64,000 bases of DNA from Parachlorella kessleri (lineage: Eukaryota; Chlorophyta; Trebouxiophyceae; Chlorellales; Chlorellaceae). The DNA lies in contig BBXU01000149.1 of NCBI GenBank assembly GCA_001598975.1, forward strand, positions 1 through 64,000, in the 5' to 3' direction. A program made the translations under genes and the position numbers. Under the pieces are notes generated by a model. That model did not search any database, was not told where the DNA came from, and saw only the letters and a program-made list of their open reading frames with translations. Positions 58,001 through 64,000 of the stretch are shown here, piece by piece. How positions within the stretch are numbered: position 1 is the stretch's first letter; every line of letters begins with the position of its first letter.

Positions 58001-61000
58001 ATGCTGTCACACAGAACGCTGGCAAGGCCCTCCTTGGCCTTGCACATCAGGCGTGCGCTGAGATTGATGGCATCCCCAAACGCGGTGTACTCCAGGCGCC
58101 GGCGGGAGCCCACCATGGCACAGAACAGCTGGCCAGAGGTGACACCCACCACAGCCTGGCCACCCCGTTTCTGCAGAGATCAGGACAGCGCAGCTTAAAG
58201 ATGGCCGACGTATGCACCCCTTGCGCTCGATCAACAGTCCATTTGCTGTGCTGATTCCATGCAGCTGTCACCTGCGCAGATCCTCACCGCCTAGACCAGT
58301 AACACCCCGCTCAGCCAACCAGCAAGCCCAAAAGCTCACTAGTACCTCGCGCGTACAGCCCATCCGGTCAACCTGCAAGCAAATCCCTGTGCACTGGCAT
58401 TCCACTCGCCTTCATGCCCTCTACAATGGACAGAGCTGCCTGGATGCCTCTTGCTGGTCCATCCTCGTGTGTGCGCCCGGGCAGCCCAAATGCGCAGATG
58501 GCAAGGAAACCCTGCACACCAGTGGCAGGCAGCTGCATCACAACGGTCTTTGGCAAATGTCACCTCAATTGGGCACAGCACTCCCCCAGGAAGGGGGAGG
58601 CACAGTCAAACCTGGAACTGAAATTCTGACATCTTCACAACTAGCTTACCTTCTCATCACACCGGAACTGCACAAACGTGCCCTCGTGCTGCCGCATCTT
58701 CTTTTGCACCAGCTCCACTGCCTGTTGGACCTTGGAGAGCTGCAGACATCGGCGATGCGACACTTGCATCCTCAAAGCAATTGGGAGCGATACATGGGGT
58801 GGATGCACAGGATGATGCAGGATGCTTCCGCTGTAGGACACAGACAGCCTGGCAAAACGTGCCACCCTCAGCAACCTCAACCTACCAAGAGCACTTAAAA
58901 CAAACGTACCTGGTAGTTTGCAGCTTCCGCCAAACTCTCGCCTGGCTTATCCAACAGGCGGTTGAGGGAGGGGAATCCCAGGAAAAGCACCGTGCAGGGC
59001 CGTACTTCGTTAACGTAGTCGATGTGGCCAGCCTCAATGCGCAGGCGCACATTCTCCAGCAAGTGCATCCTCAGCACCTGCAACAGGCCAGCATGTAGGC
59101 CACCTTGAGTTTAAGCTTCTCACAACCATCAAGCACCAGCCCACCAAAAGGAGCCCGTTGAAAAGACATATACTCTTGCTTACGAATCAAGCATGTGTCA
59201 CCTCGGAAGGAGGCCAAGAGTGCTTGTTTGCCGCCTTGACATACCTGCAATGCCCTCCCTTGCTTGGCATCTGGGAGTGCAGCCAGGGTGGCCAGCTCAG
59301 CAGACGCCTCGCATCCAGCCCTATCCTCGTCTTCAGCCTTCGGGCCACCCTGTAGGCGAAAACCAACGGCCGTCATGTGCGTAACCGTATTTGTAGATTG
59401 TGGTCAGAAGTCCCAGCCTATTTCCATGCGCTACAGCTGATGGCCCTTCGTCAGTCTGGCATGACCTTACCCTGCCTATAACACACTGGGAGCATGAAAT
59501 TTAGCCACGCAGCATGTTAGCGCACCACTGCAAAAGCTGCGCTCCGTACATACCTCATCATGGCCAGCAGGGCGGTTCAACACCTCCTTCAGCAGCACAG
59601 CTTTGCAGGGCAGCTGGTCCGTCACACAAGCATCCCCCAGCAGGTCAGCGACCTCCTGAGACAGTACAGCCTTCCCTGCAAACAACAAGAACCTGACACT
59701 TTTACAGGTGTTCCAGACATTGCAAGCTTATCTCATATTACTTCCCATCCGTGCACAGCATGTCCAGGGTCCACCATGTTATGTTAACAAGCCTGCCTTC
59801 TGAGTATACCGATGCGTGGGCACTCCACCAGCAAGGCAAGTTGGACAAGCCCAGTCCGGAAGGCAAGAGCAAAGTAACAGGTCTCTCCCTAGCACTCCTC
59901 CTTGCCTGGCAAAGCGCAGGCTTCTATCGCGGCTAGCTGCTCCATAGGCTGCCGTGTCTCCTCATCTTTTGAAGCAGCAGCACTGGGTGGGTCCCCAATG
60001 AAGAACTCCCAGCGCCGGGTGATACCGTGAGCCTCTGCCAGCGACAATTGCTGTCCGCCACCCACATGGAAGGCACACACCGTCCCAGCTCCCACCAGCA
60101 CCTGCAGCCCGGCAACGTGCATCACATTCGTCCATGCGCCCTTACTCCTGGACCGTAGAAGAACCCGTCCAATGGAGACATCCCCACCGCAGTCATCGAG
60201 ACTCTGTAGCATGGGTAGCTCGGTTACAGGCGGGCATATGCAGCGGGCTTTCAAGCAGGCCCCAGAAGCATGTGAATCACAGCGTGTGCCGGCGGGAAGC
60301 CCCTCTTACAGCCCACAAGGCCTGCCCACCTTGAGGGAGAGCAGCAGCCTGGAGTCCTCCACTACGACCCTGCCAGAGGGCCTCCCTTGCGAGGAGCTCC
60401 TGCCGCGCTGGGCGCCGCCAAACGGCCGCCGCCGCCGGGAGCGCTTGGCCAAGCTGACTGGGGAGCTTTGCAGGGGCGACTGGCTGCTCCCAGGCTGCTG
60501 GACTCCTGACAGCACCACCCGCCTGGACAGCGCTGTCAGGTCCTCTAGGTTGCTGATGCCGCTCATGGCACTGATAGTGCTGGAGCTGCGGAACTGGTGG
60601 CTGGGGGGCAGCGAGCCGCTGCTAGGTGGCTGCCCTGGGCTCAAGGCGGGCTGAACGTTCATGGACAGCTTCCACAGATTCTTGGGCGCCTTCTTAGCCT
60701 TCTTAATCAGCTTCCGCAGCCGCTGGCTCCAAGGGAATGCGTCCCTGTCTGCCGCGTCGGGGTGCACCAAAGGCACATGACCACCACTCTGACTGGGCCC
60801 AGACTCTGTTGGTTGCGGCTGCGGCTGCCCAAGGCCACTCCCCGCAGCTGTCACTGTAACAACATTGTAAGGGTCCACCTGCAATTCTTCCTCTGCAAAC
60901 ACGACACAAAGTACCTCCTCAGTTCCAGATGTACAGATATGGACCCATGGGACCAAGAAGCAGTTGTGATAGGGAGCACATATAGGGGTGTTTTCATGTA

Positions 61001-64000
61001 AGCATGACTACCCCTTCATCCCAACCGCTCGAAATTATAGTTGAGCAGTCCTGCTGCCCCACCTGTCACCCTGGCCTTCAATGGGGGCAGAGGTTTGCTG
61101 CCGTACGACTTGGGTTCGGCTGCTGCCGGCTGGAAGAAGGTTGTGCTGGCAAAGGAGGCGCCACTGGCAGACGGGCAGGTCTCGGACTCCATGTGGGATG
61201 TCGATCCCGGGCGGACGGGCAGGCTGCCACCAGCGCTGGCGCTTGGGGAGTTTAGCAGCCGCACACTCCCTGCAGATTTCGTGTTCCAAGCTAATTGTCA
61301 GTTCTGCAGCACCCATGTAAACTCCATGGCGGGCTGACCACCATCCAAGGCCGGACGGCCTACTAGCTGCCGCCTGCCCAAGTCGAGAGAACTGGCTTGT
61401 CCGTCTCTCCATGTGTTCAGAACCCTGAGCTCACACACCTGTGCCCTGCGAGCGCTCAGCAGATGGCCGTGACAGTGATGACCGAGCCATGCGGGTAAGG
61501 ACGTTGGCTGGGGCGGTCGAGGTCCTGTCAACAGATCTCTGAGGGCTGCTGCGTGTAGTAAAACGAATGATTACGGATGTTGGGCTGTGATTGCAGGGAA
61601 TTATGTCAGTCCAGCCAAGAATTTGTTTGCTTCAGCAAACCTGCAAGGCCTAGCTCAGAACATGAGCAGGACTGGCAGAAGGCGGCTTCAAAATAATAAC
61701 TAGCAGGGCTGCAGATGCTGCAAGCATCACAATGGCTTGCAAAGCCCTGTTGCATCACTCCAGTAAATCCTATCACACACCTAACTGTCTCTTCCATCCG
61801 ATGAGGCAGCTCTGGAGGCCGCACTGGCAGCAGCTGCCGCCGGAAGTTGTTGCTGTCTGGCTGTGACGGCATAGTACCACCAAGCACCTCGGCAGCAGTC
61901 ATCACAACATCATCTGCACCAGGCGGGGAGGACATGTGAGATGCAGTGCTAAGGCTGCCGGGCGTCATGCCAGACACTCAACAATTAATACGTTGCAAGG
62001 CCCCTGCCATTTTCAGGCTTTCTGAGGGTGAAAGAGAGACAGTTCTCTGGGAGTAAGCCAGTACGGAAAGTCGTTAGAGCAGCATGAGTGCACGGACAGT
62101 CCTCAAAACATAATTGAAGATACAAATTGGTACCTTGAGGCTGCACGGCTGTCTCCACATCGCTATGCGTCCGCCGCAACCCTGCGCGGATGCCTGTCAC
62201 TGGCACTGCAGCCGCCTGGGTTATGATGTGCACCAAGCCGTTGGCAACGCTGCGAGAGTGAGCCAGTGGCCTCAGCCGGCGGCCAGTGGTCTCAGGAGCA
62301 ACCTCGCCACTAACGCCCTCCATCGGCTGGGGTTGAGGACCAGCCACACTGCCATCCTGCTGCACTCCCTGATGCTGCTCGTGTTCCTTGACCTCCCTGG
62401 AGCCGGAGCGCTCAAAATCGCTGAGCAGGGTCTCTGGGACTGAGCTGACCCGCTGCATCTCACCCCCCGCTGCCGAGGCTGCTGAGGAGGCAATGGACGG
62501 CAGGCTACGGCGCACGCTGCGTAGGCGCGCTGAGACCCTGGGCCCAGCCGTTATGCTCGGAGCCCTTGACACAGGAGTTGAGGTGGCGGGGCTAGCAGGC
62601 CTGCAGGAACCAGTCCACAGCAGTTGCAATTCACAGTAGTTGCAACAAATTTCACAGTTGATGCTAGCTAGCACCCTCACCGCAAAGCAACCAGCTCCTG
62701 AGGGTACCATGCTTGAGACACATACAGTTTCAAGGCCGCAGGTGACTATGTAGGGTTATACCATCGGAAAACCGGTAATTACGCCGAGGGCTCACCGCCT
62801 GCTCATCGCTGCAGAGAGGCTGTTTGCTGTTCCAACCACGGCAGTGCCCACTGGTCGAACACCTCGCTGCACAGCAAAGCCTACTGGCTTCGCTGCGCCT
62901 TGAAGCAAGGCGGCAACAGGCCTGAATGCCACCTCCACCAAATGCTCCGGCCCAGTCACAAAGAAGCCCTCGGCCCTGCGGAGCAGCTAGTTCAACAACA
63001 TTCAGCAGCCGGGACTGCACAGGACTAAATGTGGGTATGAGTGTGCTAACACCATGCTCACCCCTGACTCTGTTTTCAAGGCTCCTTGTGAGGCGCAGCT
63101 TGGCGCTGGAAGTCAGGTGAAACCTTGGTGCAAGCGCAAGCGAAGGCCAGTGTTGCAGAAGAAAACACCAAAACTCGCACCCAGGCCACTGAATCACAAC
63201 TCTTGCACACTTCACCCAGTCTGGACCTACCTGTTGACGAAGTCCTCAAACCACTCGCCCTCGGGAGCCTGGATCACTGGGTCCTTGGCCCTCTCTTCTG
63301 GCGGCACAGGATCTGCCTCGCCCGTCGGCCGCATCTTCATTGCTCCGAACTTCTCTGCTAGCTGCTGCGCACAGGCTGCTGCCCGCATGGTGGCAGCCTT
63401 GAGGCCCTTGTCTGGGCTGGCACCCTCCTCCTCGCTGGGCCAGAAGGCAACTATCATGGAGTCGCCAGCAAACTTCATGATGTCGCCATCAAACTCCAGC
63501 AGCAGCTCTATGACCTGCACAAACCAGTGACCCAAGGCTAAACTATGTCGCTCGGTACCATGACCCCTTGCAATGGAGGCCACCTTGCTAAATTCTAGCC
63601 GTCAGCTGTGGAGCGTGCCTGTGAGTCGCAAGGAGTAGGTCAGAAGGGACTGAAACATGGCAACGAGGGCAGATGCACTGCACTCAGTCGACTAGCAGCC
63701 ACCACCTTACCTTGGAAAAATACCCATTCATGCATTTGGTCAGGAGTTCCACCCCCGCAGATCCCTTGGTGGACAGAGCTTCCGTCACTGCAAACAGAAG
63801 AAGCACTGGATTGTCAGCCAGAACTTTCCATCAATTGCATGCTTGCAATTGCTGCACGACTCTTTACAAGTCTGAGCTGGCACTCAACAACAGTTCGGCT
63901 ACGCCAGCTTACATGCTGTGAAGCCAGTGATGTCGGCAATCAAAACCGCAGCAGGGAGTAGCTCCACGCAAGGCTTCATTGCGACCGGCAAGCCAGCCCC
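49024..64000 (-). CDS. Soluble-adenylyl-cyclase-like protein: split class III cyclase C1, C2, P-loop NTPase, TPR-like region (5' end outside window)
   Basis: Domain order as in ADCY10-type cyclases, which make cAMP in cytosol or cilia. C1: exon 64000-63913 VLIADITGFTA with metal Asp, 63787-63711, 63514-63231 (IMKFAGDSMIVAFWP, second metal Asp). A low-complexity insert follows (62975-62796, 62600-62134, 61913-61781 and exons to about 60331). C1 resumes at about 60225-59906 (LQVLVGAGTVCAFHVGGG, RWEFFIGDPP) and 59675-59551. C2: 59079-58910 (CTVLFLGFPSL, Gly where the metal Asp should be), 58739-58652, to 58410, 58170-57975 (VVGVTSGQLFCAMVGS, GDAINLSARLM). NTPase: 57371-57279 and 57116-57077 (Walker A GEPGMGKS), Walker B LILILEDLHFFD near 55100. 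Helical repeats follow, with an Ala/Pro-rich exon at 50960-49965. The last exon, 49117-49024, ends KAGGWLKKVFKGFAAPTTPG. Three GC-AG introns are inferred. Many minor boundaries are approximate; MKPCVELL at 63979 might be the start. Confidence 0.8.
49652..49677. repeat. (AAGC)n microsatellite in a cyclase intron
   Basis: Six tandem AAGC units between two exons of the minus-strand cyclase gene. No function implied. Confidence 0.85.

Overview
This window looks like nuclear DNA of a GC-rich green alga (Chlorophyta). Three things point there: short exons split by many GT-AG and some GC-AG introns, TGTAA elements behind several genes that resemble green-algal poly(A) signals, and a gene set mixing plant-type functions (granule-bound starch synthase, plastid class II DAHP synthase, a NARA5-like kinase, the TPLATE-complex subunit TML) with functions of ciliated, sexual, B12-handling protists (POC16/WDR90, SPO22/ZIP4, MMACHC, a soluble-adenylyl-cyclase-like protein). 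The exact lineage cannot be named from the sequence. All family names come from reading translated exons and recalling family patterns; no database search was run.

Layout. 1-1356 (+): last three exons of a granule-bound starch synthase. 2880-3770 (-): small NTF2/SnoaL-fold protein of the SigF-like type. 4515-10835 (-): SPO22/ZIP4-like meiosis protein. 11814-12665 (-): small unrecognised helical protein. 13015-16898 (+): DAHP synthase. 17671-18891 (-): NOP16. 19306-27258 (+): WDR90/POC16. 27518-31081 (-): TML. 31452-37169 (+): three-RRM protein with a Gly/Tyr-rich tail. 39055-41216 (+): MMACHC-like cobalamin chaperone. 42493-44529 (-): coiled-coil protein. 44687-47677 (+): NARA5-like pfkB kinase. 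49024 to beyond 64000 (-): very large soluble-adenylyl-cyclase-like protein, cut by the right edge.

From 12.6 to 47.7 kb the genes largely alternate in strand, giving four short divergent spacers (157-414 bp) that probably hold paired promoters and several convergent 3' spacers. Degenerate copies of one repeat family sit in two of the convergent spacers (about 2.2-2.9 kb and 17.3-17.55 kb). The genes do not form one pathway; this is ordinary euchromatin of a compact algal genome.

The most notable points are (i) at least eight introns best explained by GC-AG splice sites, several fixed by reading phase and family alignment; (ii) a 39-bp tandem repeat in the MMACHC gene that copies the 3' splice site three times in the same phase; (iii) a class III cyclase whose first catalytic domain appears to be split by roughly 600 low-complexity residues; and (iv) an RNA-binding protein whose Gly-rich tail is built from phase-0 exons that mostly begin with Gly-Gly. 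I did not find an obvious new defence system, mobile element or gene cluster.
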